Part shown: piece after piece, positions 17,786 to 26,608 of the stretch
Layout: every line of letters starts with the position of its first letter
Position numbering within the stretch: position 1 is the stretch's first letter
Assembly (NCBI GenBank): GCA_041677345.1
Contig: JBAYQE010000003.1
Location: forward strand, 1 to 64,000
Direction: 5' to 3'
DNA length: 64,000 nt
DNA from: JALOAT01 sp041677345
Lineage (GTDB): Bacteria; Pseudomonadota; Gammaproteobacteria; Thiohalomonadales; Thiohalomonadaceae
Notes under the pieces: model-generated
Databases searched by the model: none
Seen by the model: the letters and a program-made list of their open reading frames with translations, nothing else
Told to the model about the DNA's origin: nothing
Position numbers and translations under genes: made by a program

Positions 17786-19585
17786 TCAGGCGTTACGCAG
17801 TGAACGTTCGCGAATCAGGATCTGGTTCAGCTCCAGCTTCTCCATCTCGCTCAGATTCTTGAAACGCTCTTCCAGTTCCTCCCGGCGCTGGCGCAGGAAT
17901 TCCCGCTCCAGGATGTGCAGCGCCCCGACGAACTCGTGTTCCAGCAGTTCGCGCTCCTCGATGAGCGGTTTCTCGGCGGCCAGGCGCGCCAGGTACCGGC
18001 CTTCGTCGGTACCGCGCCAGTGTTCGAGCACCGCGCCCCAGCTCATATCCGGCTTGCGCTGCAGCAGTTCGATGACCTCGGCGAGCAGGCGTACGCCGGG
18101 TAGACGCAGCCCACTGAAGCGGGCCGGATCACCGGCCGCCACCGCCAACGCCGGCTCCTGCACCAGCCGCGACAGGGCATGGCGCACCGCGGAAGGCGCG
18201 CTGCGTCCCTTGGGCGCCACAGACTGCTGCTGGCCCTGCGGCCTGCTCGGCCGCTGCGTGGCCGCCCGCTGCGGGCGCGCGGGATCGCGGCCTTCGAGCA
18301 GGGCGATCAGTTGCTCCGGGGCGATGCGCGCAAACTCCGCGAGCCGCTCCAGCAGCAGATGCCTGTAAACACCCTCGGGCAGGGTCGCCAGCAGCGGGCG
18401 GACCTTTTCCACCAACTGGGCACGGCCGTCCAGGCTGCCCAAGTCCACCTCGTGCCGCAGGTGATCGATGAAGAACTGCGACAGTGGCACGGCCTGCCCA
18501 AGCCCGGCCTCAAACGCGTCCCTGCCAATCTTGCGCACCAGTGAGTCCGGGTCCTCGCCTTCGGGCAGGAACATGAAACGCACCTGGTAGCCCTCACGCA
18601 TGAGCGGCAGGGCGTTTTCCAAGCCGCGCCAGGCCGCATCGCGTCCCGCGCGGTCGCCATCGAAACAAAACACCACTTCCCCGGTGGTGCGGAACAGCCT
18701 TTCCAGGTGCTCGCGGGTCACCGCCGTGCCCAGGGTGGCGACCGCGTAGCGGATGTCGTACTGGGCCAGGGCTACCACGTCCATGTAGCCTTCGACCACC
18801 AGAATCCGGTGGAGGTCCCGCAGGGCCTGGCGTGCCTCGAAAAACCCATAGAGCTCGCGGCCCTTGTGAAACACCGGGGTTTCCGGCGAGTTCAGGTACT
18901 TCGGTGTCTCGTCGCCGAGCACCCGTCCGCCGAAGCCGATGTACCGCCCGCGGCTGTCGCGGATGGGAAACATGATGCGGTCGCGGAAGCGGTCGTAGCG
19001 CTTGCCCTCGGTCTCGATCACCAACCCGGCCTCGGCGAGGCGGCCGTGTGCCGGGTGCCCGGCGAAGGCCTGCATGAGGTGCTGCCAGCCCGGGGGCGCA
19101 TAGCCAATACCGAAGTCGCGAGCGATCTCCCCGGACAGGCCACGGCGCTTGAGGTAATCAATGGCGCGCGTACGCTCGGGATGCTGGCGCAACTGCTGCC
19201 GGAAGTAGGCCCCGGCATCCTCGAGCAGGCCGTACAAGGCCTGATTGTCCTTGCGCCGCTCACCCCCGGTCCGCGTTTCGGCGCGCCCCTCGCGCGGTAC
19301 GGGGATACCGGCGCCGGCCGCCAGGGTCTCGATGGCATCCACGAACTCCAGGTGTTCGTAGGCCATGAGGAAGCCGATGGCATTGCCATGGGCGCCGCAG
19401 CCGAAGCAGTGATAGAACTGCTTGCTCGGGCTGACGGTGAACGAAGGCGTCTTCTCGTTGTGAAAAGGACAGCAGGCGACGAACTCACGCCCGGCTTTCT
19501 TCAGCGGAACGCGGGTGTCCACCACCTCGACGAGGTCGATGCGGGACAGCAGTTCATCAATGAAATCCTGTGGGATTCTGCCCAT
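17786..19585 (-). CDS. dnaG: DNA primase
   Basis: DnaG makes RNA primers at the replication fork. The 599-residue protein has the N-terminal CHC2 zinc ribbon (C39, H42, C60, C63), the RNA polymerase domain with the Toprim motifs VVEGYMD and FCFDGDRAGRDA, and a C-terminal helicase-interacting domain. Between them is a proline- and glutamine-rich linker near residue 440. It sits in the conserved rpsU-yqeY-dnaG-rpoD order, 39 nt after yqeY. Confidence 0.97.
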   Translation of the reverse strand: MGRIPQDFIDELLSRIDLVEVVDTRVPLKKAGREFVACCPFHNEKTPSFTVSPSKQFYHCFGCGAHGNAIGFLMAYEHLEFVDAIETLAAGAGIPVPREGRAETRTGGERRKDNQALYGLLEDAGAYFRQQLRQHPERTRAIDYLKRRGLSGEIARDFGIGYAPPGWQHLMQAFAGHPAHGRLAEAGLVIETEGKRYDRFRDRIMFPIRDSRGRYIGFGGRVLGDETPKYLNSPETPVFHKGRELYGFFEARQALRDLHRILVVEGYMDVVALAQYDIRYAVATLGTAVTREHLERLFRTTGEVVFCFDGDRAGRDAAWRGLENALPLMREGYQVRFMFLPEGEDPDSLVRKIGRDAFEAGLGQAVPLSQFFIDHLRHEVDLGSLDGRAQLVEKVRPLLATLPEGVYRHLLLERLAEFARIAPEQLIALLEGRDPARPQRAATQRPSRPQGQQQSVAPKGRSAPSAVRHALSRLVQEPALAVAAGDPARFSGLRLPGVRLLAEVIELLQRKPDMSWGAVLEHWRGTDEGRYLARLAAEKPLIEERELLEHEFVGALHILEREFLRQRREELEERFKNLSEMEKLELNQILIRERSLRNA

Positions 19586-19624
19586 GGCCCCGATTCTGCG
19601 TTGCGGGCCGGGGCGTGTCGACCA

Positions 19625-20077
19625 TCAGGTCGGCAGCCGGGCTTTGATTGTGGCGCTGACCACGCCCATGTCGGCGCGGCCTTGAACCTTCGGCTTGAGC
19701 AGGGCCATCACCTTGCCCATGTCCTTGATCGACGCGGCGCCACTTGCGGTGACCGCCTCGGCCACCAGCGCTTCCAGTTCGGCCTCGGTGAGCGCCGCGG
19801 GGAGGAACTCCTGGATGACCTTTACCTCGAACTCCTCACGCTGCGCCAGCTCCTCGCGCCCCGCGTTGCGGTACTGCTCGATGGAGTCACGGCGCTGCTT
19901 GAGCATCTTGTCGAGCACCGCCAGCACCTGGCTGTCGTCCAGGGTGATGCGCTCGTCCACCTCGCGCTGCTTGATGGCAGCAGCGACGAGGCGAAGGGTC
20001 CCGAGCCGGTCTTTGTCCTTGGCACGCATCGCCGCCTTGATTTCCTCGTCGATGCGCTGCTTCAGGGACTGGCTCAT
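19625..20077 (-). CDS. yqeY: GatB/YqeY domain protein
   Basis: The 150-residue helical protein matches the YqeY family, which resembles the tRNA-binding tail of the GatB amidotransferase subunit. The segments LGTLRLVAAAIKQREVDER and IKDMGKVMALLKPKVQGRADM are characteristic. Its exact role is unsettled. In many gammaproteobacteria it lies between rpsU and dnaG, as here, with 43 nt to rpsU. Confidence 0.9.
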   Translation of the reverse strand: MSQSLKQRIDEEIKAAMRAKDKDRLGTLRLVAAAIKQREVDERITLDDSQVLAVLDKMLKQRRDSIEQYRNAGREELAQREEFEVKVIQEFLPAALTEAELEALVAEAVTASGAASIKDMGKVMALLKPKVQGRADMGVVSATIKARLPT

Positions 20078-20120
20078 GGGTTCGCCTCAGGAGTTCGGGA
20101 ACGTTCCGCCCAAGAGAAAA

Positions 20121-20336
20121 TCAATACAGGCGACGACGACGTGCAACCTCGCGCGACACCTTCTTCTGCTGGCGCTTCACGGCAGCCGCCTTCTTGCGCT
20201 TGCGCTCCGTGGTCGGCTTTTCGTAGAACTGACGCGCACGCACCTCGGAGAGGATGCCAGCCTTTTCACAGCTGCGCTTGAAGCGGCGCAGGGCGACGTC
20301 GAAGGGCTCGTTTTCTCTTACGCGAACGGAAGGCAT
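20121..20336 (-). CDS. rpsU: 30S ribosomal protein S21
   Basis: S21 binds the 30S platform and helps initiation. The 71-residue basic protein shows VRENEPFDVALRRFKRSCEKAG and an Arg/Lys-rich tail, matching the family along its full length. It is the first gene of the macromolecular synthesis operon and has a good promoter directly upstream, divergent from tsaD. Confidence 0.97.
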   Translation of the reverse strand: MPSVRVRENEPFDVALRRFKRSCEKAGILSEVRARQFYEKPTTERKRKKAAAVKRQQKKVSREVARRRRLY

Positions 20337-20386
20337 GTACCTTTTCTACCTCTGGTTGATCGGGGGCCTGTGGCCAAGAACCGCGC

Positions 20387-20415
20387 ATTTTAAGGGCGAG
20401 ACCCGCAGAATGCAA
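20387..20415 (-). promoter_or_regulatory. sigma70 promoter for rpsU-yqeY-dnaG
   Basis: On the minus strand TTGCAT (20410-20415) and TAAAAT (20387-20392) are 17 nt apart, matching the consensus at 5 of 6 positions each. The start of transcription would fall near 20380, about 45 nt before the rpsU ATG. Confidence 0.65.
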
Positions 20416-20456
20416 AAACTCTTGTGACGAGTGTAGCGGCCCCGGACAATAGCCCC

Positions 20457-21485
20457 ATGCGTGTTATCGGCATCGAAACCTCCTGCGACGAGACCGGTCT
20501 GGCGCTGTACGACAGCGATCACGGCCTGCTCGCCCACGCCCTCCACAGCCAAATCCCGCTGCACGCCACCTACGGCGGCGTGGTACCGGAACTGGCCTCC
20601 CGCGACCATGTCCGCAAGGTACTTCCTTTGTTGGATCAGGTGCTTGGCGAATCCGGCCTGGCGCGTGGCGACATCGATGCCGTGGCCTATACCGCCGGAC
20701 CGGGTTTGGTCGGTGCCCTGCTCGTCGGTGCGGCAGTCGCGCGCAGCCTGGCCTGGGCACTGGACGTGCCGTCACTGGCCGTGCATCACATGGAAGGGCA
20801 TTTGTTGGCCCCGCTGCTGGAACCCGACCCACCGGCCTTCCCGTTCGTGGCGCTGCTGGTCTCGGGCGGGCATACCCAGCTGGTGCAGGTGGACGGGGTC
20901 GGGCGCTACCGGCTCCTGGGTGAGTCCCTGGATGATGCCGCCGGGGAGGCCTTCGACAAGACCGCCAAGCTGCTTGGCCTCGGCTATCCGGGCGGCCCCG
21001 CGCTGGCGCGGCTCGCCGAGCAGGGTGATGCACAGCGCTTCCGTTTCCCACGCCCCATGACCGACCGTCCCGGCCTCGACTTCAGTTTTTCGGGGCTCAA
21101 GACCTTCGCGCTCACCACAGTGCAGAACGAGGGCATCTCGGCCGCTGCGGACATCGCCCGCGCCTTCGAGGATGCGGTGGTGGACACGCTGGTAATCAAA
21201 TGTCGTCGGGCATTGCAGCAGACGGGCCTCCAACGGCTGGTGGTGGCGGGTGGTGTGAGCGCCAACCAGCGCCTGCGTACGCAGCTGAGTGCCATGGTGG
21301 AGGCCGCGGGCGGTCGCGCCTATTACCCACGCCCCGCGTTCTGCACCGACAACGGTGCCATGATCGCCTTCGCCGGCGCCCAACGCCTCGCCGCCGGCCA
21401 GCACGACCCCGGCCCCGGCTTCACCGCCCGCCCCCGCTGGCCTTTGGCGGAACTGCCGGCGCTTGAGGAAGAAGAAACAGCTTGA
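20457..21485 (+). CDS. tsaD: tRNA threonylcarbamoyladenosine transferase TsaD
   Basis: TsaD transfers the threonylcarbamoyl group to A37 of ANN-decoding tRNAs, with TsaB and TsaE. The 342-residue protein starts MRVIGIETSCDETG, as in E. coli. It has metal-binding His111 and His115 (HMEGH), the glycine-rich SGGHTQL segment and the FCTDNGAMIAFAG motif. I start it at 20457; upstream codons add nothing conserved. It is divergent from rpsU. Confidence 0.97.
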   Translation: MRVIGIETSCDETGLALYDSDHGLLAHALHSQIPLHATYGGVVPELASRDHVRKVLPLLDQVLGESGLARGDIDAVAYTAGPGLVGALLVGAAVARSLAWALDVPSLAVHHMEGHLLAPLLEPDPPAFPFVALLVSGGHTQLVQVDGVGRYRLLGESLDDAAGEAFDKTAKLLGLGYPGGPALARLAEQGDAQRFRFPRPMTDRPGLDFSFSGLKTFALTTVQNEGISAAADIARAFEDAVVDTLVIKCRRALQQTGLQRLVVAGGVSANQRLRTQLSAMVEAAGGRAYYPRPAFCTDNGAMIAFAGAQRLAAGQHDPGPGFTARPRWPLAELPALEEEETA

Positions 21486-21529
21486 ACACGGGGAACCCCG
21501 GGGAAAGATCATTGTTGTTCTTCCCCTGC

Positions 21530-21556
21530 GTAGGAGCGGCCTCAGGCCGCGATGGG
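21530..21556. repeat. REP-like palindromic element
   Basis: The sequence GTAGGAGCGGCCTCAGGCCG and its continuation form a 6-bp stem (21536-21541 with 21545-21550). It matches the GTAGGAGCGG...CCGCGAT pattern of REP elements common in Pseudomonas and relatives. A related copy lies at 57781-57822. A CACGGGG-type tract (21486-21505) lies just before it. Confidence 0.7.
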
Positions 21557-21592
21557 TTTGAAAACGGACGGCAACCGCGGATGTGGCTGTAG

Positions 21593-21661
21593 GTCACGTT
21601 GTGAAGCTACGTGACACGTTGGAACCGCAGAATGTCACGTAAGCGCTGCGCGCAACGTGAC
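21593..21661. repeat. Nested GTCACGT inverted repeats
   Basis: The heptamer GTCACGT occurs four times in alternating orientation within 69 bp (starts near 21593, 21609, 21634 and 21655). They form an outer pair GTCACGTTG/CAACGTGAC and an inner pair TACGTGAC/GTCACGTA. The tract lies between the convergent genes tsaD and plsY. It could fold into a cruciform or bind a dimeric protein. Confidence 0.75.
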
Positions 21662-21698
21662 TACGAAACGTGTGATCCCGAAATCCCCGTGGGCTTTC

Positions 21699-22286
21699 TT
21701 AGCTCTTTCCCCCGATGCGGCCTTCCTCACCGCGCAGGAGTTTCTGGATGTTGCTGCGGTGGCGCAGGAGCAGCAGGGCGCTCATGGCGCCGATCATGAT
21801 CAGGTAGGCCGGCTGCGGGTCGAGGGCCCAGGCGTACAGCGGGGCGAGTACGGCGGCGGTGAGGGCGGACAACGAGGAGATGCGCACCACCTTGGCCATG
21901 AACATCCAGGTGGCGAGTGCGGCCACAGCCACGGGCCAGGATAGGCCGAGCAGCACGCCGAGGGAAGTGGCGACACCCTTGCCGCCCTTGAAGCCGAAGA
22001 ATACCGGATAGAGGTGGCCGATGAAGGCGGCGAAGGCGACCGCCGCGAGCACGGCCGGATCGTCCGTGAACAGACGCGCGGCCAGCACCGGTACCAGACC
22101 CTTGAGGCTGTCGCCGAGCAGGGTCAGGGCCGCAGCCTTCTTGCCGCCGATGCGCAGCACGTTGGTGGCGCCCGGATTGCCCGAACCCTGGGTGCGCGGG
22201 TCCGGCAAACCCATGGCGCGCGCCACGAGGATGGCGGTGGAGACGGAACCGAGCAGGTAACCTGCAAGCACGAGGATGATGTTCAT
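21699..22286 (-). CDS. plsY: Glycerol-3-phosphate acyltransferase PlsY
   Basis: PlsY acylates glycerol-3-phosphate with acyl-phosphate at the inner membrane, the first step of phospholipid synthesis. The 195-residue protein has about five membrane helices and the family motifs GSGNPGATNVLR and FGFKGGKGVATSLG. A perfect TATAAT -10 element lies on its strand at 22314-22319, about 30 nt before the ATG. It diverges from folB, as in many gammaproteobacteria. Confidence 0.96.
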   Translation of the reverse strand: MNIILVLAGYLLGSVSTAILVARAMGLPDPRTQGSGNPGATNVLRIGGKKAAALTLLGDSLKGLVPVLAARLFTDDPAVLAAVAFAAFIGHLYPVFFGFKGGKGVATSLGVLLGLSWPVAVAALATWMFMAKVVRISSLSALTAAVLAPLYAWALDPQPAYLIMIGAMSALLLLRHRSNIQKLLRGEEGRIGGKS

Positions 22287-22380
22287 GGACGCACACAGCC
22301 GGAAGGTGGCGCGATTATAAGGATTCGCTCCCGGGTCTGCACTGGCCCGTCCCTGGATGGCTCGTTATAGTTGCGCAACC

Positions 22381-22752
22381 ATGAAACCGCAAAACCCTGA
22401 CATCATCTATCTCACCGACCTCCAGGTCGAGACGGTCATCGGCATTTACGACTGGGAGCGTCGCATTCGCCAGACCGTCAGCATCGATCTGGAAATGGCC
22501 GCCGACATCCGCCGCGCCGCCGCCACCGACAGTATCGAGGACACCCTCAACTACAAGGCGGTGGCGAAGCGCATCATCGCCTTCGTGGAGGGCAGCGAAT
22601 TCCAGCTGGTGGAGACGCTCGCCGAGCGGATCGCACAGATCGTGTTGACCGAATTCCAGGTCCCATGGGTACGCCTGCGCCTCAACAAGCGCGGCGCCGT
22701 GCGGTTTGCCAAGGACGTGGGCGTGGTGATCGAGCGCGGAACCCGGCCGTGA
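22381..22752 (+). CDS. folB: Dihydroneopterin aldolase
   Basis: FolB cleaves dihydroneopterin to 6-hydroxymethyldihydropterin in folate synthesis. The 123-residue protein shows IYLTDLQVETVIGIYDWER with the substrate-binding region, the central NYKAVAKRI and the C-terminal RFAKDVGVVIER strand. A -10-like TATAGT lies only about 10 nt before the ATG, so the message may have a very short leader. It overlaps folK by 4 bp. Confidence 0.95.
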   Translation: MKPQNPDIIYLTDLQVETVIGIYDWERRIRQTVSIDLEMAADIRRAAATDSIEDTLNYKAVAKRIIAFVEGSEFQLVETLAERIAQIVLTEFQVPWVRLRLNKRGAVRFAKDVGVVIERGTRP

Positions 22753-23234
22753 CCACGGTTTTTGTCAGCATCGGCAGCAACATCCAGCGGGAACGCCACG
22801 TCCGTGATGGCGTGCAGGCATTGCGCGAGCGCTTCGGTGAGCTGCAGCTCTCCACCGTGTACGAGAGCGAAGCCGTGGGGTTCGAAGGTGACCCGTTCTA
22901 CAACCTGGTGGCCGGTTTTCAGACCGATGCCAGCCCCGCAGAGGTGGTGGCAGCGCTGCGCGCCATCGAGGATCGTTTCGGCCGTGTGCGCACCGGCCCG
23001 CGTTTCTCCTCACGAACGCTGGATATCGACCTACTGCTCTATGGCGATGCCGTGTTCGAGCAGCCGGTGGTGATTCCCCGCCAGGAGATCACTCGCAACG
23101 CATTCGTGTTGCTCCCGCTCGCTGAATTGGCGCCGGATACGGTCCATCCGCTGACCGGCAGAACCTACGCAGCCATGTGGGCGGATTTCGACAAGGCCGC
23201 ACAGCCCCTCTGGCCGGTGGCGTTCCCATGGTAA
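22749..23234 (+). CDS. folK: 2-amino-4-hydroxy-6-hydroxymethyldihydropteridine pyrophosphokinase
   Basis: FolK pyrophosphorylates 6-hydroxymethyldihydropterin, the step after FolB. The start is the GTG at 22749, which overlaps the folB stop as GTGA and gives 161 residues beginning TTVFVSIGSNIQRE. The signature RTLDIDLLLYGD and PRQEITRNAFVLLPLAE are present. Confidence 0.95.
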   Translation: MTTVFVSIGSNIQRERHVRDGVQALRERFGELQLSTVYESEAVGFEGDPFYNLVAGFQTDASPAEVVAALRAIEDRFGRVRTGPRFSSRTLDIDLLLYGDAVFEQPVVIPRQEITRNAFVLLPLAELAPDTVHPLTGRTYAAMWADFDKAAQPLWPVAFPW

Positions 23235-23987
23235 TCAGGAATTGAGTGAGCGGCCTCCATCCACGGTAAGTATCTGTCCGCTCATGTAGTTGGCATCACG
23301 CATCAGGAACAGCACGGTCTTGGCAATATCGCGGGGCGAGCCCTGGCGCTTGAGGAAGGTGCGGGAGATGATGCGTTGCTTGGTGATGTCATCCATGTCC
23401 CGCTCCGGCCACAGGATGGCACCGGGTGCCACCGCGTTCACCCTCACCTCCGGGCCGAGTTCGCCCGCGAGCGCCTTGGTCATCATGGCGAGGCCTGCCT
23501 TGGCGATGCTGTAGACCGGATGTCCCTTGAGCGGACGATCCGCGTGGATGTCAACGATGTTGACAATACAGCCACGCTGCCGCGCGAGATGGGGCGCTGC
23601 GGCCTGGGACAGGAAAAAGGGCGCCTTCAGGTTGGTGCCGAGCAGATCGTTCCACTGCTGATCATCCACCGTGCCCATGGGTGTCGGATAGAACGTGGAG
23701 GCGTTGTTCACCAACGCGTCCAGGCGGCCCCACACGCCATGGGCCTCGCGCACCAGCGCGGGCAGCTTGCCGATGTCGAGCAGATCGGCCTGGATGAGCA
23801 CCACGGAGTTGGGCCGGCGGCGCTGGAGTTCTTCCTGAACCTGGAGCGCCGGCTTGCGGGAGCTGCGGTAGTGCAACACGATGTTCGCGCCATTGGCGTG
23901 CAGCAGGCGCGCCGTTTCGGCGCCGATGCGCTGCGCCGCGCCCGTGATGAGGACTACGCGCCCTTCCAGGTTATCGCCGTTCTCCAC
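23235..23987 (-). CDS. folM: Pteridine reductase / FolM-type short-chain dehydrogenase
   Basis: This 250-residue NADPH-dependent short-chain dehydrogenase should reduce dihydrobiopterin or dihydrofolate-type substrates. The cofactor motif reads TGAAQRIG, with the arginine that distinguishes pteridine reductases (TGx3RxG) from other family members, which have glycine there. The catalytic YSIAK and the NNAS motif are present. I prefer the GTG at 23985-23987, preceded by GGAGAG, to longer frames. It converges on folB-folK, supporting a folate or pterin role. Confidence 0.87.
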   Translation of the reverse strand: MENGDNLEGRVVLITGAAQRIGAETARLLHANGANIVLHYRSSRKPALQVQEELQRRRPNSVVLIQADLLDIGKLPALVREAHGVWGRLDALVNNASTFYPTPMGTVDDQQWNDLLGTNLKAPFFLSQAAAPHLARQRGCIVNIVDIHADRPLKGHPVYSIAKAGLAMMTKALAGELGPEVRVNAVAPGAILWPERDMDDITKQRIISRTFLKRQGSPRDIAKTVLFLMRDANYMSGQILTVDGGRSLNS

Positions 23988-24049
23988 GTTGCTCTCCGTA
24001 AGATTTTGCAAAACGTAAACTATATCCGTTTCCGGACCGAGCGTTTTCC

Positions 24050-25231
24050 ATGCACAACTCCCATCAAGGGCGGTCGCCGTCAGGCCTGCCCACCCCCTCG
24101 CCCGACGCCCTTGCCGCCAGTGCCCGCTTGCGCGCACGCATCTGTGCGGAAGAGGCGGCAAGCGGCCCGCTATCCTTCTCCCGCTTCATGGAACTGGCGC
24201 TGTATGCACCGGGCCTTGGTTATTACACCGGCGGCAGCCGCAAGTTCGGCGAGGCCGGTGACTACGTCACCGCGCCGGAAATCTCGCCACTTTTTTCCTG
24301 GTGCCTGGCACGCCAGACCGCGGACGTGCTCCGCGCCATGGGCGGTGGCGACGTACTGGAGTTCGGCGCGGGCACCGGTGCGCTGATGATCGAGCTTCTG
24401 CGCGAGCTCGAACGCCTCGACGCCCTGCCCGCACGCTACCAGGTGCTGGAAGTGAGCCCTGAACTGGCTGAGCGTCAGCGTACACGGCTCGCCGCGGAAT
24501 TGCCGCATCTGGTCGGGCGGGTCAACTGGCTGGGCGTGCTGCCGGCCGGCTTCGCGGGGGTGATCATCGCCAACGAGGTACTCGACGCCATGCCCGTGCA
24601 GCGCTTTCGCCTGCAACAGGACGGCGTGGACGAGTTGTGCGTGGCCTGCACGGACACGGGCTTTGCCTGGAGCGCACGCGCGGCCGGACCGCGCCTGGAA
24701 GCACGCGCACAGGGACTCGCACAGGCTTACGGCCTGCCTGCGAGCTACGAGAGTGAAGTGGGATTCGCCGCCGAGGACTGGATGCGTACGCTCTCCGACG
24801 TAGTCACGCGGGGGGTCGCACTGCTCATCGACTACGGCTTTCCTGCCCGAGAGTTCTATCATCCCCAGCGCCATACCGGCACACTCATGTGCCATTACCG
24901 TCACCATGCCCATACCGACCCCTTCTTCGCGGTCGGGCTCCAGGACATCACCGCGCACGTGGATTTCACGGCCATGGCCGATGCCGCTTTCGACACCGGG
25001 CTCGACGTACTCGGCTTCACCAATCAGGCCAATTTCCTGCTGGCCTGCGGACTCCTCGACTTTCTGCAACATGCCGCGCCATCTCGCGCGCAACTGGAAG
25101 ACAGCACGGCGGTTAAGAAACTCACGCTGCCCTCGGAAATGGGGGAGCTGTTCAAGGTGCTGGCGGTCGGGCGCGGTGTGGAGGAGCCGCTCACGGGTTT
25201 TCGCATGCGCGACGATCGGGCGCGCCTCTGA
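24050..25231 (+). CDS. MidA/NDUFAF7-family SAM-dependent methyltransferase
   Basis: The 393-residue protein matches the COG1565/MidA family of class I methyltransferases; the mitochondrial member NDUFAF7 methylates an arginine of complex I. The family opening PLSFSRFMELALYAPGLGYY and GDYVTAPEISPLFS are clear, and the SAM motif I is VLEFGAGTGALM. The bacterial substrate is not known. It diverges from folM by 62 bp. Confidence 0.88.
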   Translation: MHNSHQGRSPSGLPTPSPDALAASARLRARICAEEAASGPLSFSRFMELALYAPGLGYYTGGSRKFGEAGDYVTAPEISPLFSWCLARQTADVLRAMGGGDVLEFGAGTGALMIELLRELERLDALPARYQVLEVSPELAERQRTRLAAELPHLVGRVNWLGVLPAGFAGVIIANEVLDAMPVQRFRLQQDGVDELCVACTDTGFAWSARAAGPRLEARAQGLAQAYGLPASYESEVGFAAEDWMRTLSDVVTRGVALLIDYGFPAREFYHPQRHTGTLMCHYRHHAHTDPFFAVGLQDITAHVDFTAMADAAFDTGLDVLGFTNQANFLLACGLLDFLQHAAPSRAQLEDSTAVKKLTLPSEMGELFKVLAVGRGVEEPLTGFRMRDDRARL

Positions 25232-25493
25232 CTGCACGCCGAATGCGACGGCACGGGGACGCGGAGCTCACCGACGAGTCCCTCGGCTCGGGAGACGCGG
25301 GAGATCCCGTCCCCTGAGGATCTCGCTCCCGTCGTTTTCCCTCGCCTCGGCGTTGAACCCCACATCATCAATGGCCGTCTCAAGCGCATATAGCGACGCG
25401 CCGCCTCCCGCCCATGGGTGGCAGGGGCGTTCCTGGCGTCTCTGCTCCGGTCCGTGGGGTCCTGGCAGGCACACGCCAAGGGAGTGCTGCGGG

Positions 25494-25700
25494 TTAGCAC
25501 TTAAGCCGCGCCAGTTCGGCGCGCCGTGCACTGAGAAGTGCGGTATAGGTACGTGCGAGCGAGCGCTCGTAGGCACAATCGGCACGCCGCGCGGCCTCGC
25601 GGGAGCGCGCTTCCAGAAAGGCGATTTCCTCGATCAGCCGCGCTTCACTATGGGGACCACGCGGCAAGGCCGCGGTGTAAAAATCAATGATCTCCGTCAT
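25494..25700 (-). CDS. Small hypothetical protein
   Basis: A 68-residue, mostly helical, charged protein rich in Ala, Arg and Glu with no membrane segment or recognised domain. The ATG at 25698-25700 follows AGGGA with good spacing and codon use resembles neighbours, so I think it is real. It lies alone, divergent from the next methyltransferase, after a 262-bp gap that has only short GC-rich palindromes (such as GGGGACG 25255-25261 with CGTCCCC 25308-25314). Function unknown. Confidence 0.55.
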   Translation of the reverse strand: MTEIIDFYTAALPRGPHSEARLIEEIAFLEARSREAARRADCAYERSLARTYTALLSARRAELARLKC

Positions 25701-25852
25701 GGATGTCCCTGTGTGTGGTTTGGAAAAGGGATAATGCCGGTTATTTGTGAATTTCTTGTGGCCGCCGTTCCGTGGGCGGCACATGGGTCGGTTATGATTC
25801 CGACTCACGAAAGGTAGCCCAACGGGCCGGGCTTTCAACACGCGGGTGAGGC

Positions 25853-26548
25853 ATGGGTAATCAACTGGAACAGACGCAGGCGCTGCTGGCGAAACACCAT
25901 CGCGACGGAGAGCGCTTCGCACGCATCATCAAGGAAGGTTTTGAGCGACGTTTCAACGAGGAATTCTGGGATTTCTGGAACGAGTGGATCGCACCGGTGT
26001 GCACCGATGGCGGCGCAGTGCTCGATCTGGGGGCCGGTCCGGGACTGTTCGTCCGCGCCCTGGCGCAGCGTTTCCCGCAGCTGCGCACCGTGGGCGTGGA
26101 GTGCGCACCCTATATGCTGGAGGCGGTGGAGCCACTTCCGGAAAATGCCTCCATGCTGTGCGAGGACCTGCACGACCCGCACCTTCCACTGGCCGACGCC
26201 AGCGTAGATGCCGCGCTCGCCTCGGTGGTGTTGCACGAGATGAACCAGCCAGTGCGATCATTGCTGGAGTTGCGGCGCTGCATGCGCCCGGGCGGGCGCC
26301 TGTTGATCCTGGATTGGGTGCGGGCACCATTGGATGTCTACGTGCGCCACCAGACCGACGAGGCACGCGTGTTCGGCGCGGACATGCCGGTGGGTGAGCT
26401 TGAAGACCTGTTCACCCACTTCATCGAGCACAACCGCTTTTCACGCGAGGATCTTGTCTATCTTCTCAATCGCACCGGATTTGCGGTCATTGATACCCAC
26501 CTCAGCAAGGAAGGGCGCTATGCACGCATCGTGGCGGAGCGACGCTAG
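25853..26548 (+). CDS. Class I SAM-dependent methyltransferase
   Basis: A 231-residue cytoplasmic methyltransferase with the SAM-binding motif VLDLGAGPGLFVRAL near residue 55, and post-motifs LASVVLHEMNQP and LRRCMRPGGRLLILDWV. The N-terminal 50 residues are helical and charged. The substrate cannot be assigned. It precedes a VanZ-like gene by 60 nt. Confidence 0.85.
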   Translation: MGNQLEQTQALLAKHHRDGERFARIIKEGFERRFNEEFWDFWNEWIAPVCTDGGAVLDLGAGPGLFVRALAQRFPQLRTVGVECAPYMLEAVEPLPENASMLCEDLHDPHLPLADASVDAALASVVLHEMNQPVRSLLELRRCMRPGGRLLILDWVRAPLDVYVRHQTDEARVFGADMPVGELEDLFTHFIEHNRFSREDLVYLLNRTGFAVIDTHLSKEGRYARIVAERR

Positions 26549-26608
26549 GTTGTTGCCATACCACGCCGGTCTCGACACGGTCTCCCCTGACCGCCCGGCA
26601 GGTGTCCG

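Noticed and set aside
18707..20281. 524-codon plus-strand frame
   Set aside because: It is antisense to dnaG, yqeY and part of rpsU; all three are firmly identified.
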